From: Chrysomallon squamiferum
Taxonomy: Eukaryota; Mollusca; Gastropoda; Neomphalida; Peltospiridae
DNA: 64,000 bases
Assembly: GCA_012295275.1 (NCBI GenBank)
Contig: CM022677.1
Coordinates: forward strand, 11,924,532 to 11,988,531
Reading direction: 5' to 3'
The number at the start of each line of letters is the position of its first letter. Positions within the stretch are counted from its first letter, which is position 1. Shown here piece by piece: positions 34,395-47,414 of the stretch. A program made the translations under genes and the position numbers. The notes under the pieces were generated by a model. That model did not search any database and was not told the DNA's origin. It saw nothing but the letters and a program-made list of their open reading frames with translations.

Positions 34395-34590
34395 CAGTAA
34401 ACTACACAGAGTGGTTTGTATGTTTTGTCTGTTTGAGTACATAAGTGTCTGTGTGCATGTGCTGATATCTGTATGTTGTCTGTGTATATTGTCTGTCCAT
34501 TTCATTGCAACATACAGATATCAGCACATGCACACAGACACTTATGTACTCAAAAGGACAAAACATACAAACCACTCTGTATAGTTTACT
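34395..34590. repeat. Fold-back (inverted repeat) private to duplication copy 2
   Basis: The arm at about 34400-34478 (GTAAACTACACAGAGTGGTT to TGTATGTTG) recurs in reverse complement at about 34510-34588 (CAACATACAGATATCAGCAC to AAACCACTCTGTATAGTTTAC). The spacer is about 30 bp. Copy 1 has only the forward arm. Confidence 0.9.
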
Positions 34591-35076
34591 AATATATAAG
34601 CTGTGTATGCTTATCTCTGTGCATGTGCTGATATCTGTTTGTTGTCTGTGTATATTGTCTATCCATTTCATTGCATCCATATATTGTGTATCCATATGTT
34701 GCCTGTACTTTTTAGGTGTTTCTATATATATATATATATAAATATAAGCTGTGTATGCTTAGCTCTGTGCATGTGTTCTGTCTATGTGTTGTATTTGTTT
34801 AGTGTCTGTCCATGTATATGCATATACCTATGTGTACGTGTAGTTTCTGTGTGCATGTGTTGAGTATGTCTACATGTATATCTGTACATTGTTGGTGGCT
34901 TGTGTGTATTGTGGCTATGTATTGTTTATGACTACACATATTGTGTATGTGTGAAGTTTTGTGCTAACTATGCGTATGTATGCAAGCAAGTGTTATGTTT
35001 CTATGCACTGTCTGCTTGTATATGAATGTACCTATATATGTGTTTTTGTATCTACTTATATGCACTGTTTGCTTCT

Positions 35077-35372
35077 GTGTTGTATTTGATCATGTGTCAT
35101 GTGTTTCTATGTACATGTGTATTTGTTTCATGTTTGTCTGTGTATGTGTTGTATTTGATCATGTGTCATTTGTTTCTATGTACATGTGTATTTGTTTCAT
35201 GTTTGTCAGTGTGTGTTGTATTTGATCATGTGTCATTTGTTTCTATGTACATGTGTATTTGTTTCATGTTTGTCAGTGCCTTTGTTGAATTTGATCATGT
35301 GTCATGTGTTTCTATGAACGTGTATTTGTTTCATGTTTGTGTATGTGTTGTATTTGATCATGTATCATGTGT
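35077..35372. repeat. 65-bp minisatellite, short array in copy 2
   Basis: Four to five units of the same sequence as the large array, including both 65- and 69-bp length types and one GTCAGTGTG variant. Confidence 0.92.
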
Positions 35373-35698
35373 TTATGTGTATTCATGTAATTCTGTGGTT
35401 TATATAAATGTGTATTTTTTGTCTATGTGTATGCATGTAATGTAAAGAAAATGCAGGTGATGTGTAAATTAATGTTATTTCTCTCTCCTCTGACAAATGT
35501 TATGTCTGCATGCAAGTGTTGTCAGAGAATGTAGTGTTTGTGAGAAGTCATGTGGTGTCAGTGATGTGAAGTCAGGTTTTTGACTGCATGCAAGTGTTTT
35601 ATGTTTGTGTTATCTATGTATTGTATGTTTCTGTGTATGTGTGTGTGTATGTGTGTGCGTGTGTGATCGAGATAGAATGTCTGCATGTGTGTGTGAGA

Positions 35699-35732
<34 letters not shown>

Positions 35733-37129
35733 TTAGATTGAAAAGCTTTCCTTTTTTTTCTTTTGAAATGAGATTTATTTTCTGAATAGAGATAGCTAAC
35801 TTAAACATTACTATCTACAGCTGTCTCCACAGTTTAATATTAATAACTAAAGTACAAGGGATAATATTATAGTTATTTAGAAATGTATTCCAATAATATT
35901 TAAACTGCTATTATTATTATTCTGTGTAATATATGTAGACGTAACAGCAGTAGCAGTAATAGTAATAATAGTAGTAATATAATAGAAGAAATAGTGTGTT
36001 ATAGTAGTTGCAGTAGTAATACTAGTGACAACAGGTATAATAGTTGCAGTATTGCTGATGTAACTGGCAGATCAGTAGTTTTGCTGAAGTAACAGTGGAG
36101 ATCAGCAGTAATGGCGGTAGTCTTGCTCAAGTAACAGTGACAGGTAAGACGACGGTAACGACGGCTTCATTCACAGAAATGTTAACAATATATTTTAATA
36201 CAGGAGGGGCACGATCAGAAAAGAAGAATAACAGCGAATAAAATAGTACACTAATTGCAAGGCTTAATAAAAGGCAAAAGAATATTTTTTATTTTTTCAG
36301 ACCATGTTTTCAGACGTATATAAAAGAATGGTATATTCCTGGACAGTAATAAGCAAGTTATTGTAGTGTGAGTTCTAAGCTTTCTGATTTTATTTGGTGC
36401 ATTAATAAAAATAATAAGAAGGAAGAAAATGTAGAGGAAAAAAAAAATAGCAACACCGTTTATTTGAAGCTTACGGTCAACGATTGGCTAATAATAAAAT
36501 AAAAAAAAATAATAACAAATAAATAAATAAAAGGAGAACCACATCGATTTATAATTAGCACGTATTTTTAATAAAGGTTGTTATGCTGCTTTATTTTATT
36601 TTATTTGTTTTGAATGCGGGATAAGTGTCGGTGTTTACGGATTTACTTTTTTTATTTGATGTTCGAAGAATCTTCTATATAATTGTGGTAATCACATTAT
36701 CTTGCAACAAAACAGTTGCATCAAATATTTCATAACGACACTTGATTAATAATACAATTCACCAGTGGTTGTACTAATGTGAACAGCATAAACAACGTCA
36801 TATAAACAAGAAATCATGTTTAGTCTTTAATTTTGATGTGTCATCCTACCAGGGGCACATTTTTGTGTGGCCAGTAATTACATTTGTTTTAAAATAAACT
36901 AACGTATAGCACACACCAAAGTAAACACTACACTATGTGTCAACTGTCAAAGGCTTTATTTATTTATTATTATTATTATTTTCTTGAAATAAACTAATAA
37001 AACTATTAAAAGAAAATATGCTAATTTTGTTTGACAGGTTGTTTTCTGTCAGTTTATTTATGAATTATTTTTTTAAAAGATTTATGTTAAATTGTTGACT
37101 TGCTCTATACATTATTAAACATATTTAAT

Positions 37130-39900
37130 TTTTTTTAAATATATTAAAGTTTATAATCGGTGGGGCCCAAAATTCTTTCATATTATTTAAGCTAAATAAC
37201 TGTATAACTCTATGTTAACATTAAAAACAAGTAATGATGAATACAAATTTAAGAAAAATATGACCAGGTTATTTCACATGTTGACACTGAAAAAATTAAT
37301 AAAATTATTTCCTATAATAATATTTAACACTTAGACACACACACACACACACAAATAATTTGTTATCCTCAGTGATAACTGTTCTTTGTTTTCCTTCTTT
37401 TCTTAATTGTCAGTTTTAATTTATTTACATTTTGTTTTATTTTGTTGTACTTCCTTGTTTTTTATCTTCTTATTATTATTAATTATTATTATGTTTTATT
37501 TTTTGTTATTATTATTTGTTTAATCTTTATTATTATTATTCATTTTATTCTTCATATCATTATTAATATTTGTTTATTTTTGATGTTTTCTACGTCATAT
37601 GGAGAAAATATTCCAAATTTATTTAAAGAATGTTTCTATGAAAAATCAGATCTGAGTGAAATATTTTATAAATTCTCATCCAGCTACACAACCATTGACC
37701 AGAACCACACTGTAGAGTGCAAGTGCTGCTGGGATATCTGTAATATGTATATATCGATGGTTTACATTCAGCATAGACAGGAACAAGAAGGAAAGGGCAG
37801 AGCACCACTGAAGTCTGCAGTTTTGTGAAAACAAGCTAATGCACGTGTATGTGTGAGACATATTGCATGAATGATAATAAGCAAACAAAATTACATTTAT
37901 CAGACAAATGTAGATTCATAAAAAAAAGAATCATGTTCATGTTGGAATTTCTAAAAACTTTATTTACCATTGATGTTAAATTGCAGTATTGTCCAGTTGC
38001 TGTCTAGAAAGGGAATTTGCATTATGGAGAAGGATGAATCAGCTGTACAGACACTGCATACTGCACAATTCCAAGTTGTAAGTTTTTTATCTTATTTTTA
38101 TTTCTTAGAAAGTAAAACAAATTTTATAGTAACAACTCTTTACTCATTGTAAAATACCATAATAATAATCGCTTCTTTGCTATTGTTTTGTTAATTATTT
38201 AAATTGTTACCATTATCATCATTATCATTATAATGATTGTACAAAGTATATCAAAAATATCCCACACCCCTTTGTGTCTGAATAATCCAATAACTGGTAC
38301 CAGTAAAATTTTAATTTTAATAATAACACAAACATTAGTTATTTATTTATAACATTTTATTATTTTTATTATTTTATTTGTAATTTTTTTTTTTCAGAAT
38401 GTACATAATTGATGTTGTGATGTTGGCTAGTGAAGTTGTTTCAGTAGAAGGTGCTGTACTTCTGCCACTGGAAAAGAGGAAAGAAACTGAATTTGAGTTT
38501 GTTTTCTTATTATTCACATACACTTGGCAGATGACATACACTTCCATTCATACAGACCTGATTAGCTTGTTGTAAATGTCTATATTTTAAAACAGAATAT
38601 TTTAAAATGTTTAACTTTCCTGTTTCCACACACTTTCCTATCACTATTCCTGCAATGACAGACATACTAAAATACATTGGAGATGGATGTACAGTAGCTG
38701 TTGTCTGTAGTTTCTATTGTCTGCAGTCTCTCAATTTTCATGGTTAGTTTAATACCACAATGTTTGTAAATAAAATAATGAATCAGGTTTAATATATGAG
38801 TCTTAATAACTAGTTAATCAACATAATTTATATTAGGACTGGTTTTCTGTTTTGGTTTTGAATAGGATATGTACATGTAAATGTTTCATGATCTCTCTCT
38901 CTCTCTGACAGACTCATACATAACTAAAAAGATAAATAAACTGCTCTGTACACAAGAAGAGCTAATTATGTGAGCTCATCACAAGAGAGAAATGTCATCA
39001 AAGAATATGGCAGAAAGGAGCATCTGTAGAGGCTGTTATTGTTATAGTAATAGTATTAGTCATTTCTGTTGTTGTAGTAATGTAGATGTTACAGCATTAG
39101 TACTTGCAGCATTATTAATAATAGTACTAATAGTAATGTTGCAGAATTGACCTTGGTGATGTTTTAGTTGATGATGCTGTCTCCATAGCTTTGTAAAAGT
39201 AATACATCTTGAGAGACTCATGGTGATTAAAAAAAAAGGGTCATGGTCAAATTACTGGTTGTAGTGGTGATAGTAGTTATAATATTAGTTGTTTTTAGAG
39301 AAATTTTTATGATAAACGTAACAAGAACAGTAGTTATGTTAAATTGTACCAAGTTAGCTGTGATAGTTTATATTGCCCAAAAAAGTTATAACATAACTTC
39401 AAATATATTAAAACAATACTGCCCCAGAATCCAAAATGGCAACCCAACAGCCTCAAAATAAAGTAAATAAAATAAAAACACACACCTACACATGCTCACT
39501 TTCAGACAATAACCACTCCCTGCTTCCAAGGCAGTACAGTCATCTCCCAAGTCTAATTCCATGTGGTTATTTTGAGAGTGTCTTTGATTGATTGTGTACT
39601 ACTTCAAGCCTTATATCAACCATCATCATGTCTGTGTATTGAAAACACAGAGGTAGACCTTTGCCATCCCTTTTTTCAAATGAAATAAGCCCTTGAAAGT
39701 TGTTATAAATGACGAGTGTGTGTACCAATAAACTATGAACCTGCTGAAAGTTTAATAGAAACTGACAGCAGCTACAGTCGCATCAACAAAACAATGGAAC
39801 AGGCTGCATGTACTGAAATCAAGCATGCAGGTAGCTGCAGAGATTGAGTACTGGATGACTGAGCCCATTGAGAAAGAGACATTTCTGTTGTCAGGTCTTC
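37130..39900. other. No confident gene; two exon-like patches
   Basis: AT-rich, with TTA/ATT runs near 37470-37580. At 37600-37826 one frame is open (YTTIDQNHTVECKCCWDICN), and at 38400-38575 a frame begins MYIIDVVMLASEVVSVEGAV after a long T-tract acceptor. Neither shows a known domain nor a convincing donor. Confidence 0.3.
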
Positions 39901-40117
39901 AATGACAAAGGCCACTCTTCAAAGATTGTTGATCTTTGAGATGCTACAGGTTTAAGGTTTGTGTTACTGCTGCTGTGATAGTTGTTGCATTGATGGGAAA
40001 CATTGTAATTTTCAGTAGTTTTTTAAATTATTTTAAATACATTTCTTTGTTATTTTCCAAAATATTTAAATTACCTGCTGACTTATTGGATTTATTACCC
40101 TGTTATTTCTGTTTCAG

Positions 40118-40163
40118 AATGGATGACAATAAGCCTGCTGAATATGCAGAAAATGGTGGAAAG
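40118..40163 (+). pseudogene. Dispersed duplicate of a coding exon (paralogue of 60089-60139)
   Basis: A 46-nt exon between TTTCAG and GTAAGTAAAG, encoding MDDNKPAEYAENGGK in the frame used at the other locus. About 100 bp of upstream intron (from TTTTCCAAAATATTTAAATT) is also shared with the minus-strand locus at 60.1 kb. The next plus-strand acceptor (TTTATAG at 40205) could continue an open frame, but the neighbouring exons 1 and 3 of the 60-kb gene are not found here. It is either a decayed partial gene copy or an exon of a second, divergent gene. Confidence 0.6.
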
Positions 40164-40699
40164 GTAAGTAAAGTTTTAATTATGTTTTATTTATTATATT
40201 TATAGATGGTGCCAGAAATGAAACAGGAGAAAAATGTATTGCTTTTCTTTCTTGGATGGATAAAGACAAACAAGAGGTCAATTTTCAGACTTAAGGTTTA
40301 TTTGTATAACAAACTGTAAATGATAATTAGATTGTCAATATCACACAGTTATGAAGAAACACATTTTTCTTTTCTTTGTTATTCCTTAAATCTTTCATTT
40401 TTATTTGTGAAAACCCCCCAAAAAAAAACATGATTAGTAGGAGCGCAGTTAATATGACAGAATGTAGAATCAGTGTAAATCGAGAATTATAGAAGAGGTT
40501 AAGTGATAAAAAGAACAAATTAAACTTTAATAACAACTAACATTAATGTTAATATTTCAGATAAAATAGTGCCGACGGAAATAAATTACAAAACGCAGTA
40601 CAGATAAAGAAAATGTCAGGATTTATTTTTATTTTATTTTTATTTATTTTTTTGTTATCAATCTTAGTTTACTTTGCAAGTATTAGAAAAAAAATGCAC

Positions 40700-40778
40700 T
40701 GACAAAAAAGATATTGTTTTTATGTGTAAGGGCCGTAAGTAATTTCAAGACTATTAAATTTTGAGTATTTTTAATTGT

Positions 40779-40850
<72 letters not shown>

Positions 40851-41276
40851 CATTATTATAGCTGAAACTCAAATTATTCATTTACACAACAGTACTCACA
40901 TTAATATATTTTATTCTCAACTTGTTGATGTAACCGTTCTGACTCTAGAAGACTGTAATTATAAATAATAAACTGTGATAGATAATAAAATGTATCTCAC
41001 CTTTCTTTGTCATATAGCCTTTTCTTTTTTCTTTCTTTTCTAATTTTGGTTTTTAATTTTGTTTTCTTGCTGAGCACGGTTTATAAAAATATATTGAAAC
41101 TTTTTTAAAAGCTTACGGCACAAGAGAAAAAAAATATTTTATTATAAATGATATTAACAGGATGAAATACCTTTTCTGAAAACTGATAAAAAAGATATAT
41201 ATATATATATATTGTTTGTATGTGTAAGGGCCGTATGTAATTTCAAGACTATTAAATTTTGAGAATTTCTAATTGT

Positions 41277-41312
<36 letters not shown>

Positions 41313-41493
41313 CATTATTATAGCTGAAACTCAAATTATTCATTTACACAACAGTACTCACATTAATATATTTTATTCTCAACTTGTTAATGTAACCGTT
41401 CTGACTCTAGAAGACTGTAATTATAAATAATAAACTGTGATAGATAATAAAATGTATCTCACCTTTCTCTGTCATATAGCCTTTTCTTTTTAC
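40700..41493. repeat. Local tandem duplication of about 330 bp containing (TAA)n
   Basis: 40700-41035 and 41190-41493 share TGTGTAAGGGCCGTANGTAA, a (TAA)n tract (about 22 units in the first copy, 10 in the second), GCTGAAACTCAAATTATTCA and TGTATCTCACCTTTC. The spacer between them (about 41036-41189) is single copy. Confidence 0.93.
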
Positions 41494-41499
41494 AATATT

Positions 41500-42600
41500 T
41501 GTTAAATAAAGAACACAGCACCACTTGATATTACGCTGCACATCTAAATATCACTCTAATATGCTGTGTAAACCACATTAATTTCTAGCGATCAAGCATT
41601 TCACTTTAAAAAGGTTCATGTTGATTCATACCATCAGCCTGTAATTAATCTTCACTTTTTGCCTAAAAGCCTAATTTTCTATTAACTTGAATGTCACAAC
41701 AGTAATTATCCTTTAGTTACTAGCAGTACTGTAAATTAATATACTTTAATAGGATGAATCATTTTCTGCAACTTTATTTAATGCAAAGTTTATAATTACC
41801 GCCAGTAGAGCTGTTTTAATGAATACACTGAGATTTAGTTATAATAACCTATATTTTATATCATTTTTTCTCAGTCTCAATTCACGTTTATGAACAGTGC
41901 TCCTATTACAAAATAAACGGGATATCTCAAGGTTAAAATATACTGAAAAAGTTTTTAAAAAAGAAGAAAAGTCACGTTTTGGTCATTTATTCTCAAGTTA
42001 TCAGAAGCGCAGTTTATACAACTAAAGTTAAAATCAACGAAAATAACTAATTTTATTAATTACTTTAATAACTCTGAACATAATTTGTTATTTAATATTA
42101 CTATAGAAGGTCCTCCATATTTCTGATTATACTTTCCGGTTTCATAAGGAAGAGGCCACAAATCTTACCACTGTTTCTGCATGACTGTAACGAGTTAAAA
42201 ATCACTCGATAATAAATTTGTCACATAAACAGTGGTGGTGATTTTATCAGAAGGCCTTATTACAGGAAAATGTGAGAATTAATTACAGGTTGATGAATAC
42301 AGCAAATGAATCTTTCTGTTTGTCTGGTATATTACGTGACGCTGCACCTAAAAAGAAAATATCTGATAATTCGTTTTCATCAATCTCAATTTAAATCATT
42401 TTTCAAAGAAATATTTATTTGGGATCATCGTTATTTTCCGGCTGCCAAAACTGTCGCATATTATGACATCTAAAATAATAATATGATGCTTGCTGAAGGA
42501 CGAAGTTAGTTTCATTTTTACAACATATTCGTCTTAGAATTTTGTTTATACATGGTAGAATTTGTTGATAGTGTAAAACTAATGACGTGAGGTAATTCTA
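41500..42600. other. Intergenic, no gene seen
   Basis: AT-rich sequence without supported frames, repeats or motifs. Confidence 0.5.
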
Positions 42601-43420
42601 ATGCCAATACCCCCAAACCTTAATTCTTACGCAAAGGCTACTTCTAATGATGATGCTAAAATTATTTTTATTATTATTATAACATTCATAGTAATATTTA
42701 CAATATCCCTAACATTGAGCCCTATCTCTAACTCTGACCTAAAACTATTTTCCACACTACCGTAATCCTAAGTCTAACCCAAACAATAACCCTAATCTTA
42801 ACCCTAACCTAACCTAACCCTAGCTCAAATTCTAAACCTAATCCTAACTAAGTCCACAACGTGGATTTTTACATTAACGCTCCTCCTAATGGTGACCCTA
42901 AAATTATTTTGCATATTATCGTAACACTGATAATAATCTTTAAATAAACATCACCTTAACCTTACCCTAACCCTAAATTAACCCTAACCCTAACCTTAAT
43001 CCTAACCCTAAGCCTAACCCCGACTCTATCCCTAACACTAATACTAACTCTGATCATAAAACTGTTTTGCAGATTATCATAAGACTCATAATAAACTTTG
43101 AATAATGCTAACACTAACACAAACCCTAATCCTAACCCTAATCCTCATCCTAAAGCTAACCACAGCCGAAGTTCTAAACCTAATCTTACTCAAGTCCCGA
43201 TCCTTGATTCTTAACGCTACTTCTAATCGTGAGCCTAAAATTATTTTCCACATTATCATAACCTCATACTAAAATTTACATAACCCGAGCCCGAACCCTA
43301 ACCCAAACCTTAAGCCCTAACTCTGACGCTAAAGAAGTGCCTAACTTTAATTCTTATGCAAAGTCTATTTCTAACCCTGACCCTAAAACTATTATTAAGG
43401 TTATTTTATAGATTTTACTT
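42600..43420. repeat. Degenerate telomere-like (CCCTAA) array with longer-period structure
   Basis: Blocks of AACCCTAACCCTAA-type sequence (42715-42850, 42955-43035, 43105-43200, 43275-43320) alternate with a second motif, roughly CTACTTCTAATGNTGANCCT followed by AAAATTATTTT, at about 42645, 42875, 43045, 43220 and 43365. This gives a rough period of 150-240 bp. TTAGGG is the usual telomere repeat of molluscs and many animals, so this is either an interstitial telomeric remnant or a satellite that includes the same hexamer. Confidence 0.75.
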
Positions 43421-43490
43421 TTTAGTCATTTGACCTACTTAAATATTGTTGTTTTTTTTTTTTTTTTTTTTTGCAGGTTGGAGCAAACTT

Positions 43491-43611
43491 TGAGATGAAC
43501 ATCGAGAAGAAATTTTTTAATTATTTTTTTATTATGGTCTTTTTTCTTAACTTGTTTATACATTTTGCCTGTGTGGAGTCTATGGAAACAGATAACGTGT
43601 TTTCAGTTTAG
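43491..43611 (+). other. Exon-like terminal frame with a hydrophobic stretch
   Basis: Follows a 22-base T tract and TTGCAG, a strong acceptor context. The frame VGANFEMNIEKKFF leads into a hydrophobic stretch (FIMVFFLNLFIHFACV) and ends in a TAG at 43609. It could be a last exon encoding a membrane segment, but no upstream exon was identified. Confidence 0.25.
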
Positions 43612-44212
43612 TTAGGTAGTTAACGTGATTCAGTGCTTTTATTATTTATCGCTAACATGTGTTTCAATAACAAGCTGAACAACTTTCAGTACAGAATCCA
43701 GTTATTCATAAGCAAAGAAATTTAAATAGATGAAACACAGGACATTAACAATATCAAACATAGAAAAATTTGATAATAAAGGAATTATTATTATTATTAT
43801 TATTACATTAATTTTATATATTTTATTTCAAATATTTTAAATTACATTAAACCATTAAACCAAGTGTTTCCTCTGTACCTAGTGTTATCTTGAATACAAC
43901 AAAGGTTAAAGATTTATTTTAAGAAGTGTTTTATCTGGGTCAGTCACGCGGTCAGCAGATTGTTGGAGAGAGAAATATTTGATATCAGGTCTGTACTCTT
44001 ATTAAATCACTGAATTGTCAGAAAATTAGTTACAACAGGGAAATTTTACTATTAGACATTCTGATTATTTTCTGTTGTCGCATAAGCCATACAGACCCGA
44101 ATATTACTTTTTCTTATAAACAGTAACATTCAACTATGTTCATGATGTTTTCGCAGTCTGTAATAATTTTAGAATCTGGAAGATGGGGAAGAGATAACGG
44201 CTGCTTGACTAC

Positions 44213-44213
<1 letters not shown>

Positions 44214-44269
<56 letters not shown>

Positions 44270-44285
44270 ATATACACACATACAT
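44214..44285. repeat. (CA)n microsatellite
   Basis: About 24 CA units followed by CATA-type variants. Confidence 0.93.
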
Positions 44286-44624
44286 AATACATACAAACAT
44301 GTGTGTATGTGTTTGCGAACTCATATTAAAATCACATGCTCACACATACATATACACACATATACATGCTTGCATACAGGCAAGAAAGAAAAATTATGTT
44401 GTGTGTGTGTGTGTGTGCGCGTGCATATTTTATTTAATATGAATTCTTAGGTTCAGTAAAGTAAATCGCTGTCAAGATATATGTAAGATAAAAATCACAA
44501 ACGCACTGATTTGACCCGAAGTGAAAAAACGTCGACTGCTAGCTTATGATTCTAATTTACCTTAGAAAATGAAAACAAATAAATAAATAGACAGAGATAT
44601 ATAAAGCAGATCGACTGTTAGGAA

Positions 44625-44625
44625 C

Positions 44626-44687
<62 letters not shown>

Positions 44688-44688
44688 G
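44625..44688. repeat. (TAA)n microsatellite
   Basis: About 21 TAA units. Confidence 0.95.
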
Positions 44689-44804
44689 GAGTAATAATAA
44701 AAATCGAGAAGTTATAAAGAAGTAATAAATATTTTAATTTTTATTTTTTTACATTTCTTTTCTGGCAGTTTCACAGAAGCGAAAGGTTTTTAAAAGTTAC
44801 ATAC

Positions 44805-44871
44805 TGAAATTTCATTCATGTTGAAAGGAAGATCAGAAGGTTACATAGATGCTGATACTGGGTAAGTCTTC
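44805..44871 (+). pseudogene. Inverted duplicate of an exon of the 49.5-50.4 kb gene
   Basis: Encodes EISFMLKGRSEGYIDAD followed by a GTAAGT donor, matching the minus-strand exon at 49551-49620. Homology continues through the following intron start into a (CT)n tract, so exon, donor and microsatellite were copied together in inverted orientation about 4.7 kb away. No other exon of that gene is present on this strand. Confidence 0.75.
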
Positions 44872-44910
44872 AGTTTAAAAATCAAACCATTGACCTCATA
44901 GGTCAAAATT

Positions 44911-45059
<149 letters not shown>

Positions 45060-45094
45060 AAGCTGACTTTGTACTAAAGCAAATTTGTTGATCA

Positions 45095-45400
45095 TCAGAA
45101 AAGAAAAGTGACAAAACAGATTAGTAGGTCTTGTTTCGCTCACTCGTGTTTTAATAACAAGTTACCAAACTGAACACAGATAACAAATATTTCAAATGTG
45201 ACCGTAGAAATAATCGAATTTACAATATATAATATAGTTAATTAAAATGCAACTAAATTTTATTACATTAAACAAATGACTGGCAATTTCAGACGATTTA
45301 CAATTTTATCACAATGAAATTATAATTTACAGAACAATTTAGTTTTTACAAATAACCTCAGCATTAGCATTTGTATTAACATTAGCAGTGGTATAAGTAA
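45095..45400. repeat. Direct repeat of about 300 bp, first copy
   Basis: From GACAAAACAGATTAGTAGGT to CATTTGTATTAACATTAGCAG. The second copy is at 47732-48028. A weaker third relative (45690-45800) shares CACGTGTTTTAGTAATAA and the CTGAACATA context. Confidence 0.85.
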
Positions 45401-45418
45401 CACTAATAGTAGTAGATA

Positions 45419-45419
<1 letters not shown>

Positions 45420-45453
<34 letters not shown>

Positions 45454-45650
45454 AGACTAGTAGTTATAGCAGTAGTAGTAATATTCTTTGGGTTTGAATA
45501 TATTTTTATATTATATTAATATAATTGTGTGTGTCTCCGTTTGTGTCTGTGTGTATGTGTGTCTGTATGTATGTATGTGTGTGTATTTGTGTGCGTGTGT
45601 GTCTATGTGCGTATGTGTGTGTGTGTGTTTGTCTGCGTATCCTGTCTGTA
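45420..45650. repeat. (AGT)n and (GT)n microsatellites
   Basis: AGT units at about 45418-45480, and interrupted GT/GTAT units at about 45525-45635. Confidence 0.85.
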
Positions 45651-45879
45651 CTCTTATTAAATCACTGTTTTGTCAGAAAATTAGTAAGTCAGTAAGACAG
45701 TAAGTCATGTTATCACTGACACGTGTTTTAGTAATAAATTAATTATACACGAGTTGAACATACATAACTAAATATAGACAGAGTAAACAAATGATATTGT
45801 TAATATTAAAAAAAGGTGATCATAAACAAATTTTAATTTACAAGATTAGAAATAGCAGTTATTATTGTAATCGTTACAG

Positions 45880-45900
45880 TAGTAGTAGTAGTAGTAGTTA

Positions 45901-45939
<39 letters not shown>

Positions 45940-47170
45940 TAGTAAAGTATGTAGTGTAGTAATAGTAACGTGCAGTACTGGTAACACAGTAAACAGTATG
46001 ATAGTAGTAGTAAATAACAGATAATAACAGTATGATAGTAGTAGTAATAACAGTAATGATAATATTAGTAGTAGTAATAACAAATAACAGTATGATAGTA
46101 GTAATAACAATGATAGTAGTAGTAATAACAGTAATGTAATAAACAAATTAAATAACAGTATACAGTAGTAGTAGTAATAACAGTAGTATGATAGTAGTAG
46201 TAATAACAGTAGTAGTAATAACAGTAATAACATGATAGTAGTAGTAATAACAGTAATATGATAGTAGTAGTAAGTAATAACAGTAATAACAGTAATAACA
46301 GTATGATAGTAGTAATAACAGTAATAACAGTATGATAGTAGTAGTAATAACAGTAATAACAGTATGATAGTAGTAGTAATAACAGTAATAACAGTATGAT
46401 AGTAGTAGTAATAACAGTAATAACAGTATGATAGTAGTAGTAATAACAGTAATAACAGTATGATAGTAGTAGTAATAACAGTAATAACAGTATGATAGTA
46501 GTAGTAATAACAGTATGATAGTAGTAGTAATAACAGTATGATAGTAGTAGTAATAATAGTATGATAGTAGTAGTAATAACAGTAATAACAGTATGATAGT
46601 AGTAGTAATAACAGTAATAACAACAAATAAGTAGTAGTAATAATAGTAGTAGTAATAACAGTAATAACAGTATGATAGTAGTAACAGTAAGTAGTAATAA
46701 CAGTAATAATAGTATGATAGTAGTAAATAACAGTAATAACAGTATGATAGTAGTAGTAATAACAGTATGATAGTAATAACAATAACACAGTAATAACATA
46801 GTAGTAGTAATAACAGTAATAACAGTAATAAGTAGTAGTAATAACAGTAATAACAGTATGATAGTAGTAATAATAACAGTAATAACAGTAATAGTAACAG
46901 TAATAACAGTAATAATAGTAATAACATAGTGAGTAGTAGTAATAACAGTAATAACAGTATGATAGTAGTATAATAAATAGTAGTAATAGTAGTAGTAATA
47001 ACAGTAATAACAGTATGATAGTAGTAATAACAGTAATATGTAGTAATAACATATATGATAGTAGTAGTAATAATAACAGTATAACAGTAATAGTAGTAAA
47101 ACAGTAATAACAGTAGTAGTATTGACAGTCGTAGAATTATTGACAGTCGTAGAATTAGAAGTAGTTTTAT
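45880..47170. repeat. TAG/TAA/CAG trinucleotide-derived minisatellite, 32-bp unit in the centre
   Basis: The centre (about 46300-46660) repeats a 32-bp unit, AGTATGATAGTAGTAGTAAT followed by AACAGTAATAAC. The sides are shuffled derivatives of the same words. The minus strand lacks stop codons, giving frames of up to 384 codons composed of Leu, Tyr, Cys, Ile and Thr; these are artefacts. Confidence 0.93.
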
Positions 47171-47414
47171 CAAATATAGTAACAGTAGTTAAAGTAACTG
47201 AAGTACTAATAATAGTTTAGTGCTATTGATATTAGTAGTGGCAGTAAAGCTGTAGCAGCAACAGTACTATTAGCAGCTTTAGTAATAGTATTTTTAGTAG
47301 TAGTAGTAATAATAAATAATATGCTGTTGTTGTTTGTTCTATTTGTAAAATGTAAAACAAGTTAACAGCAGTGAGAATGTTACAAACATGTTGTAGTAGC
47401 TGTAATAGTACAGG

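Larger units (their letters stand above)
34031..37127. repeat. Tandem segmental duplication, copy 2 (3097 bp)
   Basis: Direct, adjacent copy of 28621-34030, about 95% or more alike by eye in the unique parts (for example 35380-37127 against 32300-34030). It is shorter because its 65-bp array has only four to five units (about 35077-35372) and because some GT tracts are shorter. It carries an extra inverted segment at 34510-34590 that is absent from copy 1. Confidence 0.95.

Noticed and set aside
45898-47173. Minus-strand open frames of 244-384 codons rich in Leu, Tyr, Cys, Ile and Thr
   Set aside because: They arise because TAG/TAA/CAG-type repeats lack stop codons on the minus strand. The protein is only a readout of the 32-bp unit, in several overlapping frames.
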